From: Cordilura impudica
Taxonomy: Eukaryota; Arthropoda; Insecta; Diptera; Scathophagidae
DNA: 64,000 nucleotides
Reading direction: 5' to 3'
Assembly: GCA_963682025.1 (NCBI GenBank)
Contig: OY821519.1
Span: forward strand, 157,719,082 to 157,783,081
Shown one piece after another: positions 14,141 to 24,764 of this stretch; position 1 is the first letter of the stretch; each line of letters opens with the position of its first letter. The notes under the pieces were generated by a model that saw nothing but the letters and a program-made list of their open reading frames with translations, was not told the origin of the DNA and made no database searches. The translations under genes and the position numbers were made by a program.

Positions 14141-14517
14141 AAATTTGTATCTTGAACTTTAAAACACAAAAAATAAAATGAACTCAAAAAAAATTTTTTT
14201 TAATCTTATTAAAATTCTATATCTTCACAACCGCGGAAAACTGAGTAGTTGTTAAAGTTATGATAACAATTATGATGAAAATAAAACAAAAATTTTTTTT
14301 CTAATATAAAAGTAAAAAGAATAACAATTATTGAAAAGGAATAAGAAAAAAAGAAATAATATTTCGAAGTTTTGCCTTGGCATCCCTACTGACCAACGTT
14401 CAGTGAATTATCATTTTAGTCTGGCAATATGTTTAACCAACAAAAAACTTAACTTGACATGTGCAAATCTTTTTTTCTTAAATTTAAGTAGATTGGACCT
14501 ACATTTTTTACTGTAAA
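14141..14517 (+). other. Upstream region of the DNAJC2 gene, no element recognised
   Basis: A+T-rich stretch between the inverted-repeat element and the start codon of the DNAJC2 gene. It must contain the core promoter and 5' leader, but I see no clear TATA box with initiator, no DRE core (TATCGATA) and no E-box that I would defend. A short open frame upstream (14331-14516) begins with TTG and has no recognisable content. Confidence 0.4.
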
Positions 14518-16535
14518 ATGGCTGATTTTGAAGAAGTTATTTGCAATTTTTCGACGGTTCGAAGAAAAGTTGAAAGAGTTGGTGCGGCGTATTTGAATTC
14601 AAAAAAGAATTTTCATTCAGAACATATTGAGCGCAGTGAGTCGGAAGAGAAATTACTTACAGATGAATTTGTGGTGGATATAAATTATTTGAAGTCCTTG
14701 GATCCGAAAGAATGGAAAGACCAGGATCATTACGCCGTTTTGGGTTTGAGTAAATTAAGGTGAATAAGTTCTCACCTTATTTTGGATTTGGTTTTAATTT
14801 TTCAAATAAATAGGTTTGATGCCACTGATGACGATATCCGTCGGGCTTATCGAAAAATGGTACTACAACATCATCCAGATAAACGTAAAGCTAAAGGAGA
14901 GGATGTTAAAACAGATGATGACTATTTTACTTGCATAACTAAAGCATACGAAACATTAGGTAGGAAAACATTTGGCCCTCTACTAGGGTTTATGTATTTA
15001 ACATTGTGTATTATGTTTTCTTTACAATAGGTACATCAAAGACCAGACGATCATACGACTCAGTTGACCCTGAGTTTGACGATTCATTCCCTGCACAGTC
15101 AGACATCGAGAATAATTTTTATGTGTCGTTTCAAAAGTATTTTGATTTGAATGCTAGATGGAGTGAGAAAAAGGGTGTACCTCAATTTGGAGACGAAAAT
15201 GCCATTCGTGAGGATGTTGATCGGTTTTATAGTTTCTGGTACGATTTTAAATCATGGCGGGAGTTTAGTTACTTGGACGAAGAGGACAAGGAAAAGGGTC
15301 AAGATCGAGATGAGCGTCGCTGGATTGAAAAAGAGAATAGGGCTGCTAGGATTAAGCGGAAGAAAGAAGAAATGATGCGTATACGTGCACTTGTCGATTT
15401 AGCATACAATAACGACAAACGTATTCAAAAGTTTAAGAATGAGGAGAAAGAGCGAAAGTTGGCTGCAAAGAGGGCAAAAATGGACGCAGTACAAGCACAA
15501 AAAGCCGAACAAGAAAGAGCAGTGAGGGAGGCTCAGTTGGCAAAGGAACGTGCTGAAAAGGCCGAACAAAAACGTATTGAACAAATACGCATAGAGAAAG
15601 AACAAATAAAAAAAGCTCTAAAAAAAGAACGCAAGCTCCTACGAGACAAAGCTAAAGAGAGCAAATATTTTGGAAATAATGACAAAGAAGTCCTCAAAAA
15701 CATGGAGGGAGTTGAAAAGATATGCGAAACATTTGCCTTGCCAGAACTGCAAGAGCTGAACAAGAAAATGTTAGAAAAGTCGATAAGAGAAACATTTTTT
15801 GCGGCACTAAAAACGGCTGATCTAAAAATAAAGGCTGACTTAGAAGAGTTCAATCAGTCTCAATATAAGAACAAGCCCAACGTTAAGACCGAAGCAGTGA
15901 TTGTCAAAGAAGTTAAGAAGGGAGAGTTATGGTGCAATGAAAAGGTCCAATTGCTGATAAAAGCTGTTAATCTATTTCCGGCAGGTACTTCACAGCGCTG
16001 GGATGTGATTGCTTCATTCATCAATCAGCACTCCTCGGGAGAATCTAATATCTCAGCACGTGACGTACTTAATAAGGCAAAAGCACTACAGAATAGTGAC
16101 TTTTCCAAAAGCAGCTTAAAAACAGAGGCCAATGCAACAGCGTTCGAAAATTTTGAAAAATCTAAAAAAGATGTAGCCGTCTCTCAGGACATTACTCTCA
16201 ACTCTGAGGTTGCCAATACTGTTGGTAGTTGTTACAATGAATCCAAAGAAAACCAGACAAATGGCAATATTGTTAGCAATAGTTTTAATTCCGTGAACGC
16301 TATTAACACTAAACCTTCCAAATCTTCCTCTGCCGCCTCTGTAAAAACGTGGACTAAGGAAGAGCAAGCGCTTTTAGAACAAGCTATAAAAACTTATCCA
16401 ATATCCACACCAGATCGTTGGGAGCGTATTGCAGAATGTATACCGAATAGAACCAAAAAGGATTGCCTACGACGTGTTAAAGAACTCGTTGAGTTGGTCA
16501 ATTCAAAAAAGGAAGCTCAACAAGCAGTAAAATGA
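14518..16535 (+). CDS. DNAJC2: DnaJ homolog subfamily C member 2 (MPP11/zuotin type), three exons, 630 aa
   Basis: Exons are 14518-14759, 14814-14959 and 15031-16535 (242+146+1505 nt, 631 codons with stop). Introns of 54 and 71 bp have GT..AG ends (gtgaat/aatag, gtagga/acaatag) and joining keeps the frame. The J domain spans the first two introns: [12 protein letters not shown], then [11 protein letters not shown] and the HPD motif in LQHHPDKRK, which stimulates Hsp70 ATPase. After it come the zuotin-homology region ([18 protein letters not shown]) and a long charged helix rich in Lys/Glu/Arg (ribosome-binding in the family). Two SANT domains close the protein: [15 protein letters not shown] and [15 protein letters not shown] with [10 protein letters not shown]. 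In animals the protein joins the ribosome-associated complex with an Hsp70L1-type partner and also acts on chromatin. Human DNAJC2 is 621 aa, so the length fits. ATG at 14518 begins [11 protein letters not shown]; no better upstream ATG is in frame. Intact, and the only host gene seen in the window. Confidence 0.95.
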
Positions 16536-16575
16536 TTTTTAGCCAGACAATATTACTATTTTAATTATTATTTTA

Positions 16576-16581
16576 AATAAA
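16576..16581 (+). promoter_or_regulatory. Polyadenylation signal AATAAA of the DNAJC2 gene
   Basis: Canonical AATAAA 41 bases after the stop codon of DNAJC2, followed by T/G-rich sequence (cctggtttttgttatt) near 16600-16615. It implies a very short 3' UTR. Confidence 0.7.
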
Positions 16582-16948
16582 TCGTTTACGTAAACAAATC
16601 CTGGTTTTTGTTATTTCCAGAGATTGGAATATTAAAATTATAATATAATTGTTTTCCTATAAAATTGTTTTTAAGGAAAGTTTGTAATATTAAAGTACTT
16701 GACAAGACTTATGAAACCAAGGATCATACATATAAGACGATATGTAAACTGAAAATTAGCTCGATTGAATAAGACTGTTGACTAAAACATTAACATTATC
16801 AACAAAAAATATTGTTGCTAAGATTGTTTGTCTGAAAGTTGTTTAGACTAAATGTTGAAAATATATGAACGATTAATATATAAAAGATTAATGTTTTCAT
16901 AGCACGGACCTTGTATACAGTATTGCTAATAGTTAAAACATTCATTAG

Positions 16949-17020
16949 CTCGAATGTGGCAGAGTGGTTAGAGTTCTTGTCTACAAATTCTGTTTGCTAT
17001 TTCAAATCTGACAGGCAGCT
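16949..17020 (+). pseudogene. tRNA-like sequence, possibly a SINE head or decayed tRNA
   Basis: The stretch holds a perfect pol III A box (TGGCAGAGTGG, consensus TRGCNNAGTGG) and, about 35 bases later, a weak B box (TATTTCAAATCT against GGTTCGANTCC). The ends GCT.../...GGCAGCT can pair for only a few bases. The overall order and spacing are tRNA-like, but the T arm and acceptor stem are poor, so a working tRNA is unlikely. It could be the head of a tRNA-derived SINE; the 180 bases after it (to about 17200) show no clear SINE tail. Confidence 0.4.
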
Positions 17021-17884
17021 ATGCATTTTCATTTAATTTGCAACTTTCTTAAATAACGGAAAAATTGTGCAATTATGAAAATTTTAGTTTACTCGAAAAA
17101 TTTCATTTAGGGTAAAAAATAACAAACTGAAATTTTCAAAATGAATAAAATATTTAATATATTTTGAAATTTTCTTATTTTTAGGAGATTGCAAATTAAA
17201 TGGTGGAAAATGAACCAGCCAAGACGGAATTTGTAGGAAACGACTCCAAGTACTCGCATACATACGAGTTGGTGAATGTGTTAATTACTCTAAATAAATG
17301 TAAACATTTTGCTGTGTGTGTACACATCATAGTTTATATTTATATACACTAGCAGATTCCACCCCTCGAAATTCGAGTGAAAATTCTAGGAAATTTTATT
17401 TTTTCATTAAATAAAGACCCTAAAGGTATGCTAATCAATTATATCCAATTCACAAATCAACATAAAAACAAACTCAGTTTTATTACAAACACATTAACAA
17501 ATTTAATAAACACACACATAATATTGTATAATTATTATGTATGTGTTAGTAGCAACTTTAAATAGAATTTACTCCAAATAAAGGAAAAAATTTAAAAATC
17601 TGTATATGTGTAAAATGGCTAAGAAGAAATACCTTTCAAATAATATAAGTTTGGTCAAAATCGGGATAAAACGGTAGAACAAAACATCGGTCACAATTCC
17701 AAATCATGCTATGTAGACTTGTCATGTTTTAATTTTTTTTAGGTTTTTCAATTAAGTATTTCTCAACTTAAATTCTGTAAAATTTTAGTGTTAATCGGCT
17801 AATCCAATTAAAAATTATAAACAAAAAGTACTTTGTTAGAATACAACTGAATGTTAAAAAAAAACTTAAGTTCCAAAATGATGT
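17021..17884. other. A+T-rich intergenic stretch, nothing recognised
   Basis: No reading frame with recognisable content, no tandem repeat and no paired termini were found. A 62-codon open frame (17377-17565) is rich in Asn/Ile/Thr as expected for random A+T-rich DNA. Confidence 0.5.
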
Positions 17885-18870
17885 AAGTGTACTTAAGGTC
17901 ATATTACACAACGTGTTTTTAACGTATGTACTGTCAAATTTTCCCACTGTAAAAGTTGTACACATCGTGTGATACATATGAAACATTTCATATGTACAAT
18001 ACATGTGGAAATTCACATGTAAATTTTTCAATTAGACCAGGTTCTATTTTGACATGATGAAAATACAACACTTCTTGTGGCGAAAAAAAAACAAAATAAA
18101 TTAGTAAAATTAATATTTAAAGAAAAATAAATTGTTCAATATTAATTAAGAATTAAAAAATATATAATATATAGAACTTTAGTTTTAACAATTAATTTTG
18201 TAAATTCACAAATTACAAAATTATTAAAGTCTTGAGTTTATAGGTGAAACGGGAGAGAAGAATGGCAGGGAGTACATACTTTCATGTACTCTGAAATTCT
18301 CTTTTGTTTATTGCTTCGCAATTGTCAAAGTGAAGTTATTTTACGTTTTCTTTAATTTTTATATTTTGTTTGTGTTAAGAAAGATAATAAATTGAAATAA
18401 AGTTAATTTTAATGAAATGAAAGGATTAATAGTGTGAAGACACGAATGAAAGTTTAAAAGAGAATTTCAAACAGTTTCAGAAAGAAAAATTTCATGTGTA
18501 AACCGGGACTTACATTTAGAGGTTGTGTCATACGAAAATACACATGCAAGTGTGATAGCAAAAATTATGGTGCTATTACACGACGTGTTTTTTACATATG
18601 TACTGTCACTCTTTTTTTATCCATATTAATTCCGTAAGTCTGTCAAAATAGTCTTTTACATACGATTCACAATTTTTGCTATCACACGTGCGTCTGTATT
18701 TCCGTATGACATAACCTCTAAATGTAAACAACAGCTGATTTAATTTGTGAATTTACAAAAATTTATTGTTAAAAAAGGTTATATATTTTTTAATTGTTCA
18801 ATTCAATTTTCAATTAAATATTCTTCCTTTATTTACATATTTTAACAAATTTTGATATTTACATATGAGA
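17885..18870. mobile_element. Inverted-repeat (foldback/MITE-like) element, copy A
   Basis: The left arm begins near 17888 with gtcatattacacaacgtg and gtatgtactgtcaa, and continues to about 18215. Its inner part (18090-18215, ending taaattcacaaatt) recurs inverted at about 18745-18870 (aatttgtgaatttacaaaaa ... caattaaatatt). The outer right part is not next to it; a matching outer arm stands in inverted orientation at 23850-24145. Non-coding. The centre contains a further small inverted-repeat element (18511-18726). Confidence 0.6.
18511..18726. mobile_element. Short MITE-like element, about 216 bp, inside copy A
   Basis: Left end tacatttagaggttgtgtca then tacg, right end cgta then tgacataacctctaaatgta, an almost perfect inverted pair. 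Both arms continue with 'tgtgatagcaaaaatt' and its inverse. The middle (about 18570-18606, ctattacacgacgtgttttt) resembles the outer terminus of the surrounding element family, so the two are related or one captured an end of the other. Confidence 0.65.
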
Positions 18871-19097
18871 TCTTATCTTTACATATAGATATTGCAACAA
18901 ATAATACATAGGATCTAGAGATATTAAATAGTTTTTATATTATTTTTAATGATTTTTAAAGGAAAATGGGATGAAAAAACCTTTATATGATTTAATAAAT
19001 TCAAATACTATCTGAAAAATATTTATATGCTTATAGGAGGTTTATTTGAAATAATAGACCTCTATAAGCTTATAATTTTCAATTTGGTGATTTCTTT
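18871..19097. other. Short A+T-rich stretch, nothing recognised
   Basis: Between the inverted-repeat element and the mini-me-like element. It has a local inverted pair around 'ataggaggtttatttgaaat' / 'atagacctctataagctta' (about 19035-19070) that could form a weak hairpin. No coding content. Confidence 0.4.
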
Positions 19098-19871
19098 TTA
19101 TACCCTATACCACTATGTGGTTTGGGTATAATGACTTTGTGCTGCTGTTTGTAACAACCAAAAATATTTGACCTAGACCCATCTTTAATTATACCGATCG
19201 AATCAGAATCACTTTCTGAGTTGATTTAACAATGTCCGTCCGTCCGTCTGTGTGTCCATGTAAACCTTGTAATCAAACTGCAGGTCGCAAATATGAATAT
19301 ATTTTGATGAAATTTGGTACATAAGTTTTTATCGGGCATGGGATGAACGCTATTGAAATTGGTGAGAATCGATCCATGTTCAGACCTAGCCCCCATACAA
19401 ATTACCCCTATGAAATCGACATAAATTGTCATAAGATCCAAATTGTCATATAGATCTTACTCAAATTGGGTTTATATGCGTTCATTACATCTATTAATGA
19501 GTAGTCCAAAAATTATCCCTGTGGCCCCATATAGAGCTGCTTACCGATTTTCACTTAAATCTATTAAAAAACAAAAATATTGCACTGATTCTTCTCAAAT
19601 TTTGTTTGTATATATTTTTGCAAAATACAAGAGACTTTACCAAACATGATCAGGATCGGTCCATTTTTGGACCTAGTCCCCATATAGATATAGCATCCGA
19701 TATGAACTTTTTCATATCTGCAGCCAAAAAAATTAATAAAAATCCCACTCAAATTTGGTTTTTGCTTATTTTCTATGTCCAGTTAGTTGGGCCTAAGAGA
19801 TAGATTTTCTAAACGCATGGTATAGGGTATCGTATAGTCGGTCTAGACCGACTATAATTTTCTTACTTGTT
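19098..19871 (+). mobile_element. mini-me-like non-autonomous element (Helitron/DINE-related in the literature)
   Basis: Starts with TTATACCCTATACCACTATG, contains a (GTCY)n proto-microsatellite (gtccgtccgtccgtctgtg near 19231-19250), blocks such as 'gatgaaatttggtac' and 'cccatatagat', and ends with 'ggtatagggtatcg', a palindrome (cggtctagaccg) and CTTACTTGTT. The start tataccctatacc and the end ggtatagggta are inverted relatives. This layout is that of dipteran mini-me elements; open frames inside it are chance. It lies against the 3' side of the Jockey LINE. Confidence 0.7.
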
Positions 19872-20181
19872 AATTTTACGTTATTTCTCTACATTCTCTT
19901 ATCAGTGGGTAAGAGGAATTTTCAATTTTGGTAAAGTAATTTATATTAATCCTTGTTATGAAATCGATAATTTTTTCATAACCTGTTTCTTCATGAAGAA
20001 GATTTGTAGGATACCTCCAGGGCTTCTTATTTATCATTTTAAGACAATTGTTTTGTATGATTTGTAAGCGTTTTAGGTGGCAGTTGGCAGCGTCACTCCA
20101 AATAGGACACGCGTATGTTAATGTCGGCCTTATAACACTTTTGAAGAGTAGATTTTTGTTTTTGGGGTTTAGAAATGACCT

Positions 20182-22531
20182 TCAGTTTAGTAGTGGCCAT
20201 AATGCTTTAAATGATTTTATAGCTTTTTGACACGTAGCCATAATATGTTGTTTAAGCTTTTTGTCCAAGACAACTCCGAGATATTTGACCTCGTTAAGTA
20301 CATTTATGGTATTATTTCCAATAAGAAGATGACGTCTTGGCAGTCTTTTGGGAGATTTGTTGAATGGAAAAATTATTGCTTGGGTCTTGTTTGGATTAAT
20401 TTTGATTTTCCATTTGTGAAAATATTTACTGCAATTAACAAGTCCCTTTTCCATTTTCTTCAGGAGTGCGCTTGTAAGTTTGTTTGAAGAAATTAACGCA
20501 GTATCATCTGCGTAATAAGCAATTTTAATATATTTCGGGACCTTAAAATCGGATGTATATATCGAGTAAAGCAATGGCGACAAGACAGATCCTTGAGGTA
20601 ACCCTGTGGTAATGGTTTTTGGAGATGATGTTTCATTATTAATCGCAACTTTAAAGTTTCTGCCGTGAATGAAATCTGAAATAAGTTTGCATAAATATTT
20701 TGGTATATTTGCATCAAGAAGTTTAAATACTAGGCCATTATGCCAAACGGTGTCAAACGCTTTTTCAATATCTAACAATATTAGACCCGTTGAACGTTTA
20801 TTGTTTTTATTTGTGATTATTTGATTCTGTTTATTTGGTGCGTAGTGCTATGCCCTTTTTTAAATCCAAATTGTTCTTTGGCAACAATAGAATTGGTCGT
20901 TACAAATTCACTAAGACGAGAATGTAGTATTTTTTCAAATATTTTACCTAAGTTACTTAATAGACTAATAGGTCTGTAGCTGTTTGGGTTATTTTTTGGC
21001 TTACTAGGTTTGTTGATAGCTATAACCTTAGCATTTTTGAAATGGTTTGGGAAATAGTTGAGTTTGATGCAGCTGTTAAATATTATAACCAGTAATTTTA
21101 GAGCTTTGAGTGGTAGTTTCTTTAAGAGCAAGTTGGGAACATTGTCAAAACCAGGGGATTTTGAGGGTTTTATTGATGAGACAATATTCATTACTTCTTC
21201 AAGAGATGTATAAATTGCAGATTCAGAACTGGGGTTTTCCTTTTTAAAATTATTTACTGTTGTATTTATTAGTGTATCTGCCGAGTGGTTATAGTTCGAA
21301 GTGAGGTTATTTGCTTGGACAAATGTATTTGCCAGGACTTCAGCCTTGTCCTTATCAGATGTTATTTTTGTATTTCCAACTTTAAAGTGAGCGATTTGAT
21401 TTTTTCCTTTTCCTCGCAAGTTCCTGCTTATTTTCCAAAATGATTTATCACCTGGTTTTAAATTGGATAATAATTGAGACCATTTCTTATTGCGCTCCGA
21501 ATTAATACTTTTATCAATCATGTTACTTAGAAACTTAGTACATTGATTATAAAAAGTTTGCTCGGCTATATTTGAAGATCGTTGGCTTTTTCTTTTAAAG
21601 CTTCTTCTTAGTTTAATATATTTCACAGTACTTTCTGGTAATGTGTAATTATTTTGTTGAGTTATTTTAGGTGTGGACACATCCCTTGCTTCGAAAACTA
21701 CATTTATAAATTTTTGGATTTCCTGATCAATAACTACCTTGGTATTGTATATATCAGAATATAACGTGATTTTATTGTCTAAAAAATTCATAAAAATGTT
21801 CCAGTTGGTTGCACTATAATCATAATAATTGAGGTCAACCTGCAAGGCCGTTGATCTTTTAAGTGTACATATAATGGGGCGATGGTCTGATGGTATTTCG
21901 TAATCCATTGTTTTTACGTCTATATCTAAAGCGGAATTGCTTAAAATAATATCGACTGTGGATGCTTCGCGATTGTGTTGATGGGGGAATAGGGTTGGAC
22001 TATTAGGGTAGTGAATGAAAAATTACTTGATTGCTGTAGGTTGTTGAGTGCAATTCCTGCAGTATTATTTGAACGGCAATTCCAAGAATAATGTTTGGCA
22101 TTTAGGTCACCAAAAACTATATATTCTTTGGTGGAAGGTGTTAGGTTCAAGATATCAGCACAGAAGTTATGAGTATATCTTGGTGAATATAACGAAGATA
22201 CAACAATAGGGCTATTATTTATAATAACTTCAATTGAGATGTTTTCGATTGATGATGTGTTTGATATAAAGAGGTTTTTATGAGCGACAGATTTATGAAT
22301 TAACAGTGCTACTCCACCTCCTCTTGCATCTGTTATGTCACTTCTATATAAATAATAATTTTTAAAATAGGGTCTATGATTTTCTGAAAAAAATGTTTCA
22401 TTCAAAGACGCTATTTTAATATTTTCTCGTTCAATTAGTATTTCAAATTGTTTTAATTTAGAAAAGTTTGAAATGCCATTAGCATTCAAGTGAAACATTT
22501 TGAATTCGTTTAAATTATTAGTATAATCCAT
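20182..22531 (-). pseudogene. Jockey-type ORF2: endonuclease and reverse transcriptase, frameshifted
   Basis: The N-terminal apurinic-like endonuclease shows the family residues in FHLNANGISN, SLNETFF, GDLNAKHYSW and, after a frameshift near 21960-22020, SDHRPI. Reverse transcriptase blocks follow in order: SPGFDNVPNLLLKKLP, NSYRPISLLSNLGKIFEKIL, QFGFKKGHSTTHQ, then a one-base indel near 20825, LDIEKAFDTVWHNGLVFKLL, GLPQGSVLSPLLY and the catalytic YADD (YYADDTALIS). The enzyme would nick target DNA and prime reverse transcription at the nick. The start overlaps the end of ORF1 by 14 nt (22518-22531), as often in Jockey elements. At least two frameshifts make it inactive, although the catalytic motifs are still present, which suggests a fairly young copy. 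Confidence 0.9.
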
Positions 22532-23686
22532 GGGCGTATTTTACCATTGACATTACAACTTTGATTTGTTGTACTTTTGAAGTGCACCTATGCAAATCAT
22601 CCATAGCTGTAGTGAAAATATCAAAAAGCTCATCAATACTAAATAAATCGTTGTTTGTTTTCAGCTGGTTAGCATATGTAGCTTTGCTGTTATTATTGAT
22701 GTTATTGTTACAATTTGTGTTGTTGTTTCTTAAATTAGGGAAATCTCCCACATTAAATTGAAATGAGTTATTTTGTTGTTGTCTGCTTTTATTCGGACTT
22801 TTAGAAGTAACTCTTGTTCTAGTTTCCAAACAGAGAGAACGTAACGGACAGTTGATATCGTTTGCAGAGTGATCAGTTCTCTCTTTTCCTTGTTTTTTGC
22901 AATTAAAGCATGTAAAAACAGCTGGTCTTTTTTTCATTTGTGTTAAACGGACACACACTTGTATGATGTTGTTCTGCACATATCATACAGGCAGCACTAC
23001 GATGACAATGTTCACCGCCATGGCCATACATTAAGCAGTTCCAGCATTGAGTTGGTTTATTTCTGGATCTAGATTTGTATTTTTTCCAGGAAATTATTAT
23101 ATTTGAAATTGTTCTTACGTTTCTTAAGGCAGTTGGGTTAAAATTTTTACGTACAAATTGAACTTTGTAAACTGCATTGTTGTTCGAACTGAATTTGGTG
23201 ACTATTTCAGCTACGGAAGAAGGGGACAGGTTGTAGTTTTTTTTAGCTCCGCGGTGATGTCCTCAGTTTTTATGCGGGGTAAACCGTGTAAAAAAGTGGT
23301 GTATAACCTATTATCTTTGGAGCCATAAGAGTGAAACTCCAACTTACTCTCTTTAAGAATTTGCTTGTAGCATTCGAACATTTCTTTACTTGGAGCAAAA
23401 ATTTTAGTACCAATTGAAGTAGTTTGAAAATACAATCTTTACCAAGTAGTTTTTGTATTTCTGTAAATGAGGCGTTAGCTTCAACAACAATGGGTGGAGG
23501 TTTGTGTTGTTTATCCTCGTTAATATTTGATACAGGAGTTACGTCCATATCATTAAGGCCAGCAAGCAGGCTAAATCTGTTGCTTGAAGTTGACGCGATG
23601 TTCGGGTTAAAACCCGGAGGAAGTTTTGTCATCTTCTTGTTGGCAAGGAGCTTTCTTTTTGATGAAGATTTGGCCCCTCGGGCCAT
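22518..23686 (-). pseudogene. Jockey-type ORF1: gag-like nucleic-acid-binding protein, frameshifted
   Basis: Starts MARGAKSSSKRKLLANKK, a basic Ser/Lys-rich N-terminus. It then has a region with YTTFLHGLPRIKTEDI typical of the pre-zinc-finger domain of Jockey gags, and zinc knuckles near 22976-23060 (CWNCLMYGHGGEHC, then CMICAEQHHTSVC) and near 22850-22920 (CFNCKKQGKE). A low-complexity Asn-rich tail follows (NNNTNCNNNINNN). The coding frame changes near 23430, near 23215 and near 22940, so the protein cannot be made as one chain. In intact relatives it packages the LINE RNA. Confidence 0.8.
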
Positions 23687-23690
23687 CTCT

Positions 23691-23849
23691 AGATTTTTTA
23701 TTCCTGTTTTAAGTTGAATTGACTACCACGTGAGTTCAAATGAGATCAAGAATAGGCAATTGCAACAACAAAAATATACACTTGTTATTAATTTTAAATA
23801 GTTGTACTCTAAGCGCTTTAATTATTTACACGACCGTTCGTAAAGAGAA
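23691..23849. other. Putative 5' leader of the Jockey element and its junction
   Basis: Non-coding, 160 bases upstream of ORF1 on the minus strand. It probably contains the internal promoter that Jockey-type elements use, but no motif is clear enough to mark. Confidence 0.35.
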
Positions 23850-24145
23850 TTAGATTCGAACTGTTTTAATTGTTAATTAATACTAAACAATTTATTTTTC
23901 TTTCAATATTAATCTTTAAAATTTACTCTGTTTTTCCTTCGCCACAAGCAGTGTCGTATTTTCATATGTTTGTCATGCAAAAATAGAACCTGTTCTAATT
24001 GAAAAATTTACATGTGACTTTCCTTATATATTGTACATAAACAATGTTTCATATGTATCACACGATGTGTACAACTTTTTTTGTGGGAAAAATTGACAGT
24101 ACATAAGTATGTAAAAAACACATCATGTAATAGCACCTTAAACAA
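23850..24145 (-). repeat. Inverted arm of the copy A repeat family (copy B)
   Basis: Its reverse complement matches 17885-18160 almost along its length: shared blocks include gttgtacacatcgtgtgata, catatgaaacatt, cacatgtaaatttttcaatt and ggttctattttt. The outer end is gcaccttaaac at 24134-24144, the counterpart of ttaaggtcat at 17893. Only one arm is present here. Copy A and copy B face each other across 5.6 kb that holds the mini-me-like element and the LINE. Confidence 0.75.
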
Positions 24146-24209
24146 GTGTATAAGGGAACAACATAGAGGTCGCTTGAAAAGAGAATGACAGAACACAAAG
24201 CAGACATAA

Positions 24210-24761
24210 TGCTGCCTACACACCAAGCAACGGTTGCTTCAACACAGCCATGTTGAATCAACCGTTGCCTAGTGTGTAGCTCTGTTGCCCATTGATTTTC
24301 GTGTTGTATCAACCGTTGCCAGAAATATTAAAAAAGTTTTGATATTTTGGGTTGGTTGAGGCAACCGTTGCTACGTGTGTATCATTGTTTACTGCATTTA
24401 CTTCTTCAGTTCATCGAAAACAAGCGAATAGGAAGTAATGTTAAGCGGAGTAATGTTAAGCGGAAAGCGGGAAAACAAGAAAATGGCTATTGAGAATAAT
24501 GAAAATTATAACTTTATTAACGAATATAAAAATTTGAGAGAGCTATGGGACGTAATTTGTGAAAAATATAAAAATAAAAATCTAAAAAAAGCACACGAAC
24601 AATTAAAAATAGAATATAATAAAATATTATTATATGTTTTTTCTGTACCATAGCTACACACAGTAATGAGGTTGCGGCATTTGTTGCCACGTGTGTAGTC
24701 AACAAACAAAACACGTTGCTACAACACATTGAAGCAACCGTTGCCTGGTGTGTAGGCAGCA
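24210..24761. mobile_element. PIF/Harbinger-type MITE, 552 bp, with TAA target duplication
   Basis: Left terminus TGCTGCCTACACACCAAGCA, continuing into acggttgcttcaa; right terminus is the inverted form (ttgaagcaaccgttgcctgg, then tgtgtaggcagca). Subterminal motifs 'caaccgttgcc' repeat several more times in both directions. The element is flanked by TAA (24207-24209 and 24762-24764), the duplication expected for Harbinger. It encodes no transposase but holds a short MADF-like frame (separate entry). Its termini differ from those of the complete Harbinger at 57299, so it belongs to another family. Confidence 0.85.
24438..24653 (+). CDS. Short MADF-like reading frame inside a MITE, 71 aa
   Basis: The frame starts at ATG 24438. 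Residues about 23-60 (NFINEYKNLRELWDVICEKY, then KNKNLKKAHEQLKIEYNK) match the first half of a MADF domain: a short helix before LWD, then the Y-K-N step and a second helix. MADF domains bind DNA, and many Harbinger elements encode an accessory MADF or Myb-like protein beside the transposase. The conserved W in the second half and the third helix are missing or diverged, and the frame runs into chance sequence at IEYNKILLYVFSVP. I read it as the remnant of an accessory gene left in a non-autonomous derivative. Whether it is expressed cannot be told. Confidence 0.5.
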   Translation: MLSGVMLSGKRENKKMAIENNENYNFINEYKNLRELWDVICEKYKNKNLKKAHEQLKIEYNKILLYVFSVP

Positions 24762-24764
24762 TAA

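Larger units (their letters stand above)
19880..23690 (-). mobile_element. Jockey-clade non-LTR retrotransposon (LINE), inactivated
   Basis: Minus-strand element with ORF1 (gag-like, 22518-23686) followed by ORF2 (endonuclease plus reverse transcriptase, about 20182-22531). Both ORFs carry frameshifts. The region 19880-20180 continues the ORF2 C-terminal part in broken frames and the 3' tail. I do not see a clean poly(A) tail: the 3' side runs into the mini-me-like element. No target duplication was identified. The element separates copy A of the inverted-repeat family from its inverted partner arm at 23850-24145, so it may have inserted in or between such copies. Confidence 0.88.

Noticed and set aside
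19226..19803. Open frames in the mini-me-like element
   Set aside because: They cover the (GTCY)n tract and conserved non-coding blocks on both strands. No coding signal.
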